Shown piece by piece: positions 19,954 through 30,311 of a stretch of DNA of 64,000 bases. A program made the translations under genes and the position numbers. Each line of letters opens with the position of its first letter. Position 1 is the first letter of the stretch. The notes beneath the pieces were generated by a model. That model searched no databases. It worked only from the letters and a program-made list of their open reading frames with translations, and was not told the DNA's origin. Source of the DNA: Semisulcospira habei (Eukaryota > Mollusca > Gastropoda > Semisulcospiridae). Location: positions 211,164,916 to 211,228,915 of the forward strand of contig BTPG01000005.1 of assembly GCA_036245525.1 (NCBI GenBank), in the 5' to 3' direction.

Positions 19954-20151
19954 AACCATGGGTACAGCAGCTCTACGTTGTCAGCCCGCCCATATCCCCG
20001 ACATTAGCCAAGGTTCCTTCCTACAACTTCAACGCCTGCTGAAAACACAGCAACGTTTTCCCCGCCAGCTGACTGGAACGATGTATCTGGATCCGCCACA
20101 GATTCACTGTCGACCAACATCGTCTGCTTGAGACACACGAGAGTCAAATAA
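19954..20151 (+). CDS. Candidate last exon of the membrane protein, with an internal UAG
   Basis: A very strong acceptor (TTATTTCTGTTGTGCTTTTCTGCACAG) precedes it. In phase 0 it reads NHGYSSSTLSARPYPRH, then TAG at 20005-20007. The same frame then stays open for 47 more codons (for example AENTATFSPPADWND) to TAA at 20149-20151. Both parts are Ser/Pro/Thr-rich and tail-like. The UAG could be a nonsense mutation (a CAG Gln is one change away), a readthrough stop (the next base is C) or the true end. A different frame is open across 19901-20131, so the choice rests on phase with the 18417 exon. An HP3 element follows six bases after the TAA. Confidence 0.42.
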
Positions 20152-20156
20152 GGCAG

Positions 20157-20221
20157 GCAAGAGGCATCGATCCTCATGAGCCCCCGCAACTGCGGAGGCT
20201 CATGAGGATCTATGCCTCTTT
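20157..20221. mobile_element. HP3 hairpin element
   Basis: GGCAAGAGGCATCGATCCTC and its complement meet at CAACTGCG. If the candidate exon at 19954 is real, this lies in its 3' untranslated region. Confidence 0.92.
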
Positions 20222-20223
20222 CA

Positions 20224-20570
20224 TTTGGATGGTGCTTATTGTGTGCCTTCATAACAGGAATACGTCAGTTCCGAGAACTAAATGGGTCGCTTGGTTCCAT
20301 TTTCAGATATCTGCTGACAACATTCACCAATGGAAGACTTTTTGTGTCTGGGTCGATGAGACAAAGAGTAAGGTCAACCCATTTTCAAGGGAGTTTGATA
20401 CTGGACGAACGGAGCAGGTGGAATTTTGCCAGACCATGTTTGCCAGACAAAACAAGCCCACGGCTACGTACCCCCTTCCTTGCGTACTAGTGCTAGCAGA
20501 TTTTGTTTTCAAAATCTCGACAGTTCAACGCCGAAGAGCCCCAGCCGTCCAAGGAACACGGATATAAAGT
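20224..20570. other. Open but unassigned stretch
   Basis: Overlapping plus-strand frames are open from 20202 to 20567. One follows TTGGTTCCATTTTCAG and reads DNIHQWKTFCVWVDETKSK. No motif, donor or homologue is recognised, so it is not called a gene. Confidence 0.3.
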
Positions 20571-20576
20571 GGAGTC

Positions 20577-20643
20577 AGCACGAGGCATAGATCCTCATCA
20601 GCCCTCTCAATTGCGGGGGCTCATGAGGATCTATGTCTCTGGC
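20577..20643. mobile_element. HP3 hairpin element
   Basis: CACGAGGCATAGATCCTCAT on the left and GGGGGCTCATGAGGATCTAT on the right, with AATT near the centre. Confidence 0.9.
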
Positions 20644-20715
20644 AGCTGGATCGCATTCCATTTTAATTTTGCTGTGATCTGTTGTGTGAAAATGGCTTCG
20701 CGCGGTCCATTTGCC

Positions 20716-20930
20716 TTAACCCCATTCAGCCATGACGCACTACAGCAGGAGATGAGTCGACCGTGATAATTCAAGGGCAGTGTCAGATTAGCTTGGCGCC
20801 TGTCGGCGCCAAGCTAATCTGCCGCTGCCCTTGAATTATCATAGTCGATCCATCTCCTGCATCAGGTGCACAGTCATTAGATGACGTCTCCAAAATTTTG
20901 AAAATACGGCCGTCGGGCTGAATAAGTTAA
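20716..20930. mobile_element. HP1 element, full length
   Basis: TTAACCCCATTCAGCCATGA at the left and CGTCGGGCTGAATAAGTTAA at the right (215 bp). The hairpin around GGCGCCTGTCGGCGCC has near-perfect arms. This is a reference copy for the subtype with AGATTAG. Confidence 0.96.
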
Positions 20931-21171
20931 TGAGGTTGATCAAGAAAAGGCGGCCACTGAAGGCGATTTGGACCGGTTCTCAGGTAGCTCCAGACAAGGT
21001 TGTCATCCTTCAGACGTCATCTGATGACGACATTGTGCCAGATGCAGGAGTCGGTCTGCCCTGTGAAGACAAAAAGGAAGCATTCCATTTATGTCAAGCA
21101 AGACTTCTATTGTATTGAAAGGAACATCTCGCTTTTCACAATAATGGACTTACGGTTGTCCTGGTTGTTAC

Positions 21172-21246
21172 AGTTCAAAGGTAGTGACTGATAAGTTTGG
21201 CTCCTGGAAGGGGCATAACTAACAAACACTACTCTTGAACAGTCAT
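21172..21246. mobile_element. HP1-like hairpin, degenerate
   Basis: GTTCAAAGGTAGTGACTGAT on the left and AACACTACTCTTGAAC on the right, with TAAGTTTGGCTCC near the centre. Old copy. Confidence 0.5.
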
Positions 21247-21263
21247 GTTCCCTTTATCTTCCT

Positions 21264-21630
21264 GCCCCCACCCGGGTCTGCCCTGGAGGACTTGGGTGGG
21301 GTTAACTACTTTTTAGTTCTCAGGGTCACCCTGGTCAGCCCCACAGGGTGGGTTTTCCCCTCTATTCTGGGGTATTTGTTTCTGTCTACCCTTGGTCCAT
21401 TCACCTGTATTTTCCTTTTTTAAACTCCCCCTACTGTCTGCGCTGCCTGTAGCTCTTGACATTGGATGTGTGTTGCTAAATGGTCTTAGGTTTATTTAGT
21501 GTATTAGACCGGCTGACGACATACTTTCAATATTCTGTTTAGTTTGTTTTTTTCACAAGCAGTGCAGGCACGTCCTGAGAAAGTCTTGTTGCTGTCGGGA
21601 CTTTTATGCAATGTAAAACCAACCAACCAA
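21264..21630 (+). mobile_element. SINE-like retroposon S5
   Basis: Complete S-family copy with a CCAA-repeat tail and a perfect 13-bp target duplication, CCTTTATCTTCCT, at 21251-21263 and 21631-21643. Confidence 0.95.
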
Positions 21631-21716
21631 CCTTTATCTTCCTCTGTAGATTGATTAATTATACACCAACACGTCTGAGGCTAGCCAATCTGTGGACATA
21701 CCTGCAAACAAGACTG

Positions 21717-21916
<200 letters not shown>

Positions 21917-21970
21917 CACTTGTTATCCTCTTCCTTCACAGTGCGGAGAAGGTCCAACACTGTACGAGTG

Positions 21971-22194
21971 TTAACACATTTTGCCCCAGGACCGAAATCC
22001 CCAGATTTTGAAGTTACCCTCTGAAGGTCTGTATTACAATTCCAGAGACAGATCGAGCATTATAGTTCAAGGGTGGTGCCAGAATAGCTTGGCGCCTATG
22101 GGCGACAAGCTATTCTGGCACCACCCTTGAACTGTCACGCTCGATCCATGTCTTACTGTGGTGTGTCGGGTATGAATGAGTTCAAGGTCCTGGG
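21971..22194. mobile_element. HP1 element (GAATAG subtype), full length
   Basis: TTAACACATTTTGCCCCAGG at the left and GGGTATGAATGAGTTC at the right. The hairpin at 22060-22146 has near-perfect arms around GGCGCCTATGGGCG. A strong acceptor, CTCTTCCTTCACAG, ends at 21941 just upstream, but any exon would be cut by this element. Confidence 0.93.
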
Positions 22195-22532
22195 GCCGTG
22201 CGTGGGCACACTACGGTACGATGACCTTTCACTAGTTTGGTACAGTCTGATATTGTTTGGACCCACTGCCTTTGATTTGTCTGTGTCTTTGTACATCTTA
22301 ATCCCAACCGAATACATTTCCATAATTTTAAATCTTCCAAAGCTTTGATATAATGGGTGGTTGTGGAAGTAAGGGGATATGTATTTCGCCAATAATATCT
22401 TTACTGCTTAGTTAAAACTTGAAGGCTCACTGTGTTGATGAGTTCGTAGAAAATAGCACATACAGCTCATCATAAGTTAAGGGAAACCCTGACAAGAACC
22501 ATGATTTCACACAAACACAACCCTGTCACATT

Positions 22533-22614
22533 GTAACTATTTGCGTGTCGGTAGCGGTTTTTGTCGCGATGATTCCTTTAGGACAAAAGCCACTAGCGAC
22601 ACGTCAAGGGTTAA
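22533..22614. mobile_element. HP4 element with a deletion in one arm
   Basis: TTTGCGTGTCGGTAGCGG and TTTTTGTCGCGATGATTCCT on the left. The right arm lacks the stretch that should pair with CGCGATGATT. It ends AAGGGTTAA. Confidence 0.88.
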
Positions 22615-22726
22615 GATTTTGCTGTGGACTTGTTTTTGACAAGACTGGTGGGTTGTAGTCTACAGTCATGTCAAATACTTCCGAGACAGACTCTGAAATC
22701 CTGGCCATTTTCAGGGTGAGTAGTAT

Positions 22727-22822
22727 GCTGACGAGCAAATGAAATGCGTCATGTTTCCAATCATCGGAAACACTAAAGATTTCAAAAATGTCGCATTTCT
22801 TTTGCTCGTCAGTATGTCTGCA
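22727..22822. repeat. Palindrome with GTATGCTGACGAGC arms
   Basis: TAGTATGCTGACGAGCAAAT on the left pairs with TTTGCTCGTCAGTATG on the right. The inner arms (GTTTCCAATCATCGGAAAC) form a second hairpin. Confidence 0.85.
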
Positions 22823-23025
22823 TCCAGCTTCTACAAAGTGTGCATTTCATTGGCTGGTGTACAGCTTCCCTACATTTCGTGTTTATAGCCATATAAAATT
22901 ATTCTGTCATTTTATTTCTACTTCAATAATATAAATCAGTGACTGTCGATTTTTACTGTTTACGGATTTCCTTTCGTTAGACAATTGTAGATGTGTTATA
23001 GATAATTATAATTATTCTCTTCATG

Positions 23026-23027
<2 letters not shown>

Positions 23028-23068
<41 letters not shown>

Positions 23069-23110
23069 GAGGATTTATAAGGCGCCTACACTTGGTAAGA
23101 TGCTATAACA
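23028..23110 (-). mobile_element. LINE/SINE 3'-end remnant with AAT tail
   Basis: On the minus strand GGCGCCTTATAAATCC runs into an ATT repeat. This resembles the 3' end of the LINE at 25.6 kb (AAGCGCACTATAAATACCGT, then ATT repeats). Confidence 0.55.
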
Positions 23111-23465
23111 TTAAAAAATTATACTCTTTCCTGATCAATGATCTCTGATTCAGTAGATCGCTATAGAATTTTTTTTCCATTTTGTGGATACATGTGTATG
23201 TGCTTTGATTTTTTTTAAAAAACTCATACATTGTAAATAGATGTACATTTTGTAATAAATATATATAACCTTTGGGATTTGAGGCCACATATGTAGATAC
23301 GTGTAGATTCAATCTGTATTGACAGGAAATGCATATTTTTAAACTAAATTTCTGTACTCTTTTATTAAAGTATTTTTTACTTTTGTAGGTATCATGGTTA
23401 TTCAGTGTACATTTTCTGCCACTTTTGTTTTTCAATTTCGATTTCATTTTCATTCAAAGAGATTC
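23111..23465. other. AT-rich stretch without assigned features
   Basis: A 116-codon Lys/Asn-rich minus-strand open frame reflects base composition. No motif is seen. Confidence 0.4.
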
Positions 23466-23469
23466 TCAA

Positions 23470-23571
23470 TAAGCAAAAGATCTTCGGAGGGAGATCGGCC
23501 GCAGCGAGTACGCGCACGGCCGTGCGCGGGCCCGCTGTGGCCGATCTCGCCCCGAAGATCTTTTGCTTAGT
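23470..23571. repeat. HP5 palindrome, about 100 bp
   Basis: ATAAGCAAAAGATCTTCGGA on the left pairs with CGAAGATCTTTTGCTTAGT on the right, centred on GCGCACGGCCGTGCGC. It gives the full HP5 outline, including GCAAAAG...CTTTTGC ends. Confidence 0.93.
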
Positions 23572-23902
23572 GGGTTATGACCATTTGCGTTTGTCTTGCC
23601 GCTGATGTACAGAATGATATACAGTTTGAAATGTCTATATTTTGCAAGGTGCAAGCTGTTCATTGTATATGCGTGAGTTTGGTGTGAGTAGGACAATAAA
23701 TGCGAATAAGATTGCTAATAACTTCGAGGTCTTGTTTGGATGTTCCTATACATTTATAAAATAGGCACAACTTTGAAATGATGCAGCAGCGAAGAGCGTT
23801 CAATAGCATGCACATGACGTCACGGGCGGACAGGCCTAACATTCTGGCAATGAAGTAACGAGAAAAAGATTACGTCACGTTTTGGCGCCAAGCGCCGCGC
23901 GC

Positions 23903-23964
<62 letters not shown>

Positions 23965-23978
23965 GTGTGAGTGCATGC

Positions 23979-24058
<80 letters not shown>
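23903..24058. repeat. (GT)n microsatellite, about 155 bp
   Basis: GT repeat with a central TATGTGTGTGTGAGTGCATG interruption. Confidence 0.99.
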
Positions 24059-24062
<4 letters not shown>

Positions 24063-24291
24063 GCAAAAACGGACCAATGTTATACAATGTTCCTAACTGA
24101 CGTAAAGCACCCCGCACGTCAGTATTTTACGTGTGTATCAGCTAACGCAATTCTCGTTCTCGTTGATGTGATTTAGGAGGACCTTCTCTCTAATTTTGTT
24201 ATGTCTGCGAACGTATTATGGAAAAGGTGGAAAATGCATGCAAGTTCACACAGAAGGTTTGTGGGCATGGGTCATCCCATCTTGTTCTTCT

Positions 24292-24655
24292 GCCCCCACC
24301 CGGGTCTGCCCTGGGGGACTTAGGTGGGGTTAACTACTTTTTAGTTCCCAGGGTCACCCTGGTCAGCCCCACAGGGTGGGTTTTCCCTTCTATTCTGTGG
24401 CATGTGTTTCTGTCTACCCTTGGTCCATTCACCTGTATTTTCCTTTTTTAAATTCTCCCTACTATCTGTGCTGCCTGTAGCTATTGATATTGGATGTGTG
24501 TTGCTAAATAGTCTTAGGTTTATTTAGTGTATTAGGCCGGCTGGCGACATGCATTCAATATTCTGTTTAGTTTTGTTTTTTTTCACAAGCAGTGCGGGCA
24601 CGTCCTGAGAAAGTCTTGTTGCTGTCGGGACGTTAAGCAATGTACAACCTACCTA
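24292..24655 (+). mobile_element. SINE-like retroposon S6
   Basis: Complete S-family copy with a CCTA-repeat tail and a perfect 16-bp target duplication, CCCATCTTGTTCTTCT, at 24276-24291 and 24656-24671. This is the clearest insertion in the family. Confidence 0.96.
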
Positions 24656-24671
24656 CCCATCTTGTTCTTCT

Positions 24672-25238
24672 TCATAATGACTGTGGCAACGCCATCCCAC
24701 AGAACGTATAACTGGTACAAAGCGCCGTGTGTCTGTCGGTGTTTGTGTGTGTGCCATTGCCCTGCGGTTCAGGGGGTAGATGGAGGGAGTTGAATCAGGA
24801 TGAAGCAGGAACAGCTCTACATGTTCCTAAAAGAAAATCGTATGTGAGCTCAAAACAATGCTGTAGACTTTGGGATGAAATCCTCATCGTGTTATATATT
24901 CACTTCTAATTTGTTATTTCGCTTCTGTTGGAATTTGCATTAGATAAATTCTTTAGCCAGCTTTGTACCTCATCAACGTTTGGAGTGACAATTAATATGA
25001 GTTTGAACAAGAACATTCACTATTAGAAAACTTCAAAAATTTGACAATGATGTAAATAAATCAAATGCCTCTTTATTTTCCCCTCTGCGAGATGACCTCA
25101 AGCATGCCTTCAAGGGTTTTGAAACTGCCTTCTGAATTGTTTATTTTATTTTATTTTTAAATATCTGTGAATGGTTTGTGCTTAATCAGCGTCTATAGAA
25201 AGCAAGTTTGACAAGTGGCCTACGAACCGTCACCATTG
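24672..25238. other. Unannotated stretch
   Basis: No repeat from this window and no convincing frame. Confidence 0.4.
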
Positions 25239-25451
25239 TTAACCCATTTACCCCCGGCGCGCTACAGCAGGAGATGGATCGACCATGATAATTCAAGGGT
25301 TGTGCCAGATGAGCTTGGCGCCTAATGGCGCCAAGCTCATATGGCACTACCCTTGAATTATCATGGTCGATCCATCTCCTGCCAATGGCACTTAGTCGTT
25401 AAGTGACACCTCCGAAATCTGGGAACACGTAGCTGGGGTTGGATTGGTTAA
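25239..25451. mobile_element. HP1 element, full length
   Basis: TTAACCCATTTACCCCCGGC at the left and GGGGTTGGATTGGTTAA at the right. Near-perfect hairpin around GGCGCCTAATGGCGCC. The last 35 bp are partly duplicated immediately afterwards, before the AAT array. Confidence 0.95.
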
Positions 25452-25481
25452 CTGGGAACACGTAGCCGGGGTTGGATTGGT

Positions 25482-25482
<1 letters not shown>

Positions 25483-25573
<91 letters not shown>

Positions 25574-25616
25574 CAATAATAAATTAAAATAATAATATAA
25601 TAATAATAATAATAAT
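25483..25616. repeat. (AAT)n array forming a LINE tail
   Basis: About 130 bp of AAT with small interruptions. It directly follows the 3' end of the minus-strand LINE and probably grew from its tail. Confidence 0.95.
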
Positions 25617-26579
25617 TACGGTATTTATAGTGCGCTTATCTTATAATAATTATAACTCTAAGCGTGCACTCACAACTCGCGCACGCATGCGCACGCTTTA
25701 GACAACGACCCACGTACCACAAATAGTGAAATACATTACGACAGTCAGCTTGGGGTGGGGAGTGTGGTGGTATGGTGCTAGAACTGTTGAAAGAGTGGAG
25801 TTTTGAGGGCAGACTGGAAGGAGGAGAGAGAGTGTTTCTGACGGAGAGAGAGTGGGAGAGTGTTCCAGGTGGATGGACCGTATACCGAGAAGGAGCGGGG
25901 GCCGAAAGTGCTGAGTTTGGTGCGGGGGATGTGGAGGCGGAGAGGGTCGGAGGCGGAGCGGAGGGAGCGGGAAGGAGTGTAGGGGTGAAGTAAGTTTGAG
26001 AGATAGGCAGGTGCGCAGTTGTTCAGAGATTTGTAGCAGAGAGACAGAATCTTGTATTGGATGCGTTGGGGGATGGGAAGCCAGTGAAGGAGTTTGAGCA
26101 GGGGAGTGATGTGGTCGGATTTTGTCTTTCTGAGGACGAGGCGGGCAGCATTGTTCTGGACGCGCTGGAGAGTGAAAGTGGTGGAGTGAGGGAGGCCGGA
26201 AAGGAGAGAGTTGCAGTAGTCGATGCTAGATAGGATGAGAGAGACAGCACGTTTGGTGGCAGCTTCGGTAGTGAGGTATTTTCTGATCTGACTGATGCGG
26301 CGGAGGTGGAGGTAGCATGCCTTGGCCATGGCGGAAACCGAAGCTGGTCATGGAAAGAGATGAATCGAGGATAATGCCGAGGTTTTTGGCCGAGTCAGAG
26401 AGGGAGATGGGGGTGCTGTAGAGTTGAAGGTGGAGAGAGGGAGGGAGCTGGGAAAGTTTCTGGCGAGTGCCTACCAGCATCGCTTCCGTTTTGTCGTCAA
26501 TCAGTTTAAGCTTGTTTGCTGCCTTCCAGTTTTTCACGTCTTCGTAGCAGTCAGCCGTGATGTCTTGTTTTGTTAACAT
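25617..26579 (-). pseudogene. LINE reverse transcriptase C-terminal part (CR1/L2-like), frameshifted
   Basis: Two overlapping minus-strand frames belong together. At 26579-26330 it reads NKLKLIDDKTEAMLVGT then AKNLGIILDSSLSM, the region after the polymerase FADD box. At 26329-25778 it reads YLTTEAATKRAVSLILSSID, LHWLPIPQRIQYKILSLCYK and FQSALKTPLF. The frame changes near 26330-26345. It is 5'-truncated with no endonuclease or catalytic aspartates. The 3' end is AAGCGCACTATAAATACCGT on the minus strand, then an ATT repeat. Not functional. Confidence 0.85.
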
Positions 26580-26632
26580 ACAAGTTCATTATCGTTGTCC
26601 CTGTTTCTCTTCATATCCGTTCATAAACAATC

Positions 26633-26695
26633 TCCCCCCCTCTCCCCCCCTATCACCCCCCATCCCCCCTCATCCCCCCCCCTCCCCACCCCGTA
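26633..26695. repeat. C-rich tract
   Basis: Runs of CCCCC separated by T or A. The opposite strand is quadruplex-prone. Confidence 0.85.
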
Positions 26696-27190
26696 CAAGA
26701 AAGGCCTGCTATTCGCCGAAGAACTAAACCAATCAGAATGAAACTTTAATGGAAGAGCCAACCACTTGCCTCCCCGTGTTATTTGCTCCACCTTGTTTTT
26801 TTTTTTATATAATCCTTTAATTTACAACGCCAAGCGGACTTTATTTTACTCAAGTCTGCTGACGGTAGCTATATGCAAAGCAAGACAATTTGGTTGAGAA
26901 TTACAGCTCAAGTGAAAACTGCAAAATTAGCTTGGCACTTGGGCAGGCGCTAAGGTAAACAGGCACTGCCCTCGACTCATCAACGTCTTGAAGTTGGTTC
27001 TGGAATGGGCTGAAATTATGACACCGAACTGCAGCTGAGCCTGAATACTTCAGACAAAACCAACCAGACGCATGTGGCGCAACATTTTGTCAAATGAGCA
27101 TCTCCGTGTCATTAGCGAGACAGGGGTCCGTAACTTAGTACAAAGTGCACAAAGACCTCCTCGCAAAGTATAAACAGATAAAAAAAATTG
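26696..27190. other. Stretch with one decayed HP1-like hairpin
   Basis: At 26908-26985 AAAATTAGCTTGGCAC and GGCACTGCCCTCGACTCATC are faint HP1 arms. Otherwise nothing is seen. Confidence 0.4.
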
Positions 27191-27195
27191 CCACC

Positions 27196-27259
27196 AAGAG
27201 ACATAGATCCTCATGAGCCTCCGCATATACGGGGCTCATGAGGATCTATGCCTCTTGCC
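27196..27259. mobile_element. HP3 hairpin element
   Basis: CAAGAGACATAGATCCTCAT on the left and GGGGCTCATGAGGATCTATG then CCTCTTG on the right, loop ATATAC. Confidence 0.92.
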
Positions 27260-27611
27260 GAAGTGTCGCTTCCCTGGCTGACTGGAGGCGATAAAAGAAG
27301 GGATTGTCCAACGTATTCTGCGAGAAAACGCGTCCTCGCCATAAACTCGGAGAGTGTCTGAATTGATTGTAAGAATACAAATACTGACAGTTTAAATAAT
27401 AAGATGGTAAATCATTGTTGAGAGAAAAAAGAGTCGACAAAAGGATTGGAGGATAGGGTTTGTTTTCTTGTGCTCTAGACATATAATCTAATGGTAACCC
27501 TAATTGGATATCTTCCAGAAAGCGCGTGCGTGCCGTTGTTAAGGTTGTGTGCTAATCATTTATGATTTGTTTTCACCCTTCCCCGTCAGCTGCTGGAAAG
27601 TGTGTCTCTTT

Positions 27612-27712
27612 AACCCTCTGACTGCTACCGACCAAACCTTTCGGCGGATGAAACGCGCAAATACACTTTGGGGGTATCGTCTGTAGCAGTCGGGAATAGT
27701 AACCACCACAGA
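27612..27712. repeat. TTAA-ended imperfect palindrome
   Basis: TTAACCCTCTGACTGCTACC on the left, and GTCTGTAGCAGTCGGGAATA on the right. It resembles HP4 in its TTAACCCT start, but the arms differ. Confidence 0.55.
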
Positions 27713-27751
27713 TTCAGTTCTTGGGGGAATTAGAATGAGTGATGATTGCAA

Positions 27752-27780
27752 GCAAGAGGTAGAGATCCGTGCCTTTTGCT
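27752..27780. mobile_element. HP3 half remnant
   Basis: GCAAGCAAGAGGTAGAGATC matches one HP3 arm. The partner is missing. Confidence 0.5.
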
Positions 27781-27806
27781 GGAATCATTTGTCAATATCT
27801 CTTGCA

Positions 27807-27939
27807 GTCAGGTGTTGTTCACTGTGATCCCGCAGATAACGGTTTAAAACTTAACGCCAGGACTGCAACGCTAAAGGTTGCGTACACAAGTTACTTCCCC
27901 TTACACAACTTCGATGAGAAAAAGACCAGGGGAAAGGAA
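27807..27939 (+). CDS. Candidate extracellular exon (unproven)
   Basis: A strong acceptor (GTCAATATCTCTTGCAG) opens a frame reading SGVVHCDPADNGLKLNARTA, then TLKVAYTSYFPLHN, to a donor-like GGAA|GTACGT. The pattern of one Cys followed about 15 residues later by A-T-L-K-V resembles the end of an Ig-like domain. No partner exon was identified. Confidence 0.28.
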
Positions 27940-28420
27940 GTACGTTGTCTCTCCGCAGCTACGAACACAATATTGAGTACGTCTATATTTCAATGTAATT
28001 GTACACACCCCAGAATCGGGAGGAATTACTCAAAGCCGGGTGAAGGCCTGAGATCAAGATTGTACAACAATGTCTGTTTATGCGTCTGAATTTTCAGTTA
28101 CTCTACTTTTTAGCACAAGTAATTATGTGCACAGGATGTGTATGCTGGCTTCACAAACAGAAACACTTCAACCCTTAATACCGTGGGCAAAAATACTGCG
28201 CAGATTTATGATGCATCCTGTCATCTGATAAACTGATTTGTATCTCTAATCCGATAAAGGCGGATTTGGGTCATTACATTTTTGCACACACATCCGATCA
28301 ATAAAATAAATGTTAAAAAATAAAAATGTATATTGCACCTCCCCTCCCCCCCTCCTTCCGCCACCTCCCACCGACCCCCTTATTGGACTATTTTAGTCTC
28401 TCACCATGGACCAACCATTT
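27940..28420. other. Unannotated stretch
   Basis: C-rich near 28337-28380. Nothing else recognised. Confidence 0.4.
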
Positions 28421-28424
28421 GCAA

Positions 28425-28487
28425 AAGGCATAGATTTACATGACCCCTGCATCCGCAGTGTCTCATGTGAATATATGCCTCTTGCGG
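28425..28487. mobile_element. HP3 hairpin element, degenerate
   Basis: AAAAGGCATAGATTTACATG on the left and CATGTGAATATATGCCTCTT on the right. Both arms share T-for-C changes, preserving pairing. Confidence 0.85.
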
Positions 28488-28632
28488 AAAGGGATTTGGC
28501 ACCAGACCCCCCCCCACCCCCACCCCCTCACACCCCCCCCACCACCCCCTCCCCTCAGCCCCATCCCCTGTGGCGTACGAGTAATGCAGTGAACTGCATT
28601 GTCTTTACAAAAGTTGTGCATGTCGCGGAACG

Positions 28633-28824
28633 TTCAACTCATTCAGTACCGACACACCACAGGAAGACATGGGTCGAGAATGATAGTTCTAGGGTGGTAC
28701 CAGAATAGCTTGGCGCCCACCCTTGAACTATCATGCTCGATCTGTGTCTAGAATTGTAATATAGTCCTCCAAAGGGCAACTTCCAAATTTGGGGGATTTC
28801 GGTCCTGGAGCAGAATGTGCTAAA
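28633..28824. mobile_element. HP1 element (GAATAG subtype) with collapsed hairpin
   Basis: The left arm to GCTTGGCGCC is followed at once by CACCCTTGAACTATCATGCT, so the inner half of the right arm is deleted. Outer flanks are present. Confidence 0.88.
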
Positions 28825-28933
28825 CATTCAATAGCAATACATCACTCAAGACCCAGGCTCTTCTGAAACCTGACCATGACCTATTTACCATCTGTATCAA
28901 CAGTTGACAGTGCAGGCCATTACAGATAGAAAG

Positions 28934-29013
28934 TTAACTCATACGGGACGTGCCGCCTACGGATACGCGGCGGTTTGCCGCGTATCCGTAGCGGCACGTC
29001 TCGAATGAGTTAA
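28934..29013. mobile_element. HP2 hairpin element
   Basis: TTAACTCATACGGGACGTGC on the left and GGCACGTCTCGAATGAGTTAA-type right end. GGATACGCGG core with GTTT in the loop. Just upstream, TATCAACAG at 28921 precedes a short DSAGHYR-like frame that ends in TAG. Confidence 0.93.
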
Positions 29014-29035
29014 CGTCTTTCACTGCTGACACATC

Positions 29036-29135
29036 ACGATCCATGTCTAGATCACCATAAGGGTCTCAATGAGATCTATACCATTTGTTGTAGATCACCA
29101 TAAGGGTCTCAATGAGGTCTATACCATTTGTTGGA
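29036..29135. repeat. Duplicated HP3-like arm
   Basis: A roughly 46-bp block (TAGATCACCATAAGGGTCTC to TATACCATTTGTTG) occurs twice in tandem, followed by the HP3 right flank (GACCAATTAACATCCGTGTT). Confidence 0.7.
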
Positions 29136-29346
29136 CCAATTAACATCCGTGTTCTCCATGTTGCGGTCGTTCAGTGACAGTTTACACAACTTCATTTACG
29201 GCCATTGGCATTCTGTCAGAACTAAAGGTACGAAAATAAACAAATATATCTCAGTCGCGAAACCGGTGTTATGGCTTCCGGTTCTCGACATTACTGAGGT
29301 TCATTTTTTCCCCGCTAGCTATAAAACTGTTAAAGTTTTTTTCCAG

Positions 29347-29557
29347 TTAATCCATTTCACCCTAAGTACGCATTTCCCATATTTTGGAGGCGTTACCTAA
29401 CGACTGTGTAAAAGGCCATCGTAGTTGATGAGTCGACCATGATAATTTAAGGGAAGTGAGAGGTTGGCCTGGCGCCTGCAAGCTAATATTGCTGTACTCT
29501 TGAACTATCATGGCAGATTCATCTCCCGCTATAGTGCGTCGGCGCTAAATGGGTTAA
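29347..29557. mobile_element. HP1 element
   Basis: TTAATCCATTTCACCCTAAG at the left and TCGGCGCTAAATGGGTTAA at the right. The hairpin arms are eroded. It shares its right TTAA with the next element. Confidence 0.9.
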
Positions 29558-29706
29558 CGCTTCAGTCTTGACAGACTATACAACAGGATATGAATCGACC
29601 ATGCAAGTTCAAGGGCGGTGCCAGAACAGCTTAGCCCTAAAGGCGCCAGGCTGTTCAGGCACTACGCTGTCACAATCATGGCCGATCTGTCTTCTGAAGT
29701 TCCTTT
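29554..29706. mobile_element. HP1 element, second of three in a row
   Basis: TTAACGCTTCAGTCTTGACA start. Hairpin GGCGGTGCCAGAACAGCTTA with a matching GGCGCCAGGCTGTTCAGGCA. The inner AACAG change is mirrored in the other arm. Confidence 0.88.
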
Positions 29707-29914
29707 GACTCATTCGGCCCGCGACACACCACAGCAAGATATGGCTCGACCATGATAGTTCAAGGGTGGTGGCAGAATAGCTTGGCGCCTATAGGCGCCA
29801 AGATTCTGCCACCACTCTTGAACTATCATGGTCGATCTGTCTCCTGAATTGTAGTGCGGTCCTCAGAGGATAACTCCAAATTGTGGGTATTTCGTACCTC
29901 GGGCACAGTGAGTT
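29704..29914. mobile_element. HP1 element, third of three in a row
   Basis: TTGACTCATTCGGCCCGCGA start, hairpin GGTGGCAGAATAGCTTGGCG, and a right flank ending CGGGCACAGTGAGTTA. Confidence 0.9.
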
Positions 29915-30045
29915 AGAACAGAACAGAACAGAACACAACAGAACAGAACAGAACACAACAGAACAGAACACAATAGAACAACGTTTATTGTCGAGGGGCC
30001 CATTGGGGCCAAAGGACACAGAGGGATCGGACTTAACTATCATGT
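29913..30045 (-). mobile_element. Retroposon 3' end with (GTTCT)n tail
   Basis: On the minus strand GGGCCCCTCGACAATAAACG then TTGTTCTATTGTGTTCTGTT. A short unique piece followed by a GTTCT repeat is typical of a 5'-truncated LINE/SINE end. The pentanucleotide array covers 29913-29985. Confidence 0.6.
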
Positions 30046-30239
30046 ACAATACTTTTCATCATTCTTTAAGCTCTTTCAGTCCACACGGAATTTGGCACTT
30101 TTCTGTCGGCAGTAAGTCAGTTCAGAGCTAAGACTTAGAAAACTTTGACCTTAACTTCTTCAACGCAACACAACACAACACAACGCAAAAGACCTGTCTC
30201 TGGCCCCCAAAAAAACATAGAAATAAAATAGCGTCCATG

Positions 30240-30311
30240 TCAGCAAGAAGCATAGATCCCCATGAGCCCCCGAACCAGCGCGGGCAGACTGATGAGGATC
30301 TATGCCTCTTG
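30240..30311. mobile_element. HP3 hairpin element
   Basis: GCAAGAAGCATAGATCCCCA on the left and CTGATGAGGATCTATGCCTC on the right. Confidence 0.88.

Noticed and set aside
23111..23453. 116-codon Lys/Asn-rich minus-strand open frame
   Set aside because: Composition-dri­ven in AT-rich DNA; no motif or splice context.
29175..29226. Apparent exon between TTCAG and AAAG|GTACGA reading TVYTTSFTAIGILSELK
   Set aside because: The sequence is the right flank of an HP3 element. It shows how easily open, exon-like peptides arise by chance here, so other exon calls were kept low.
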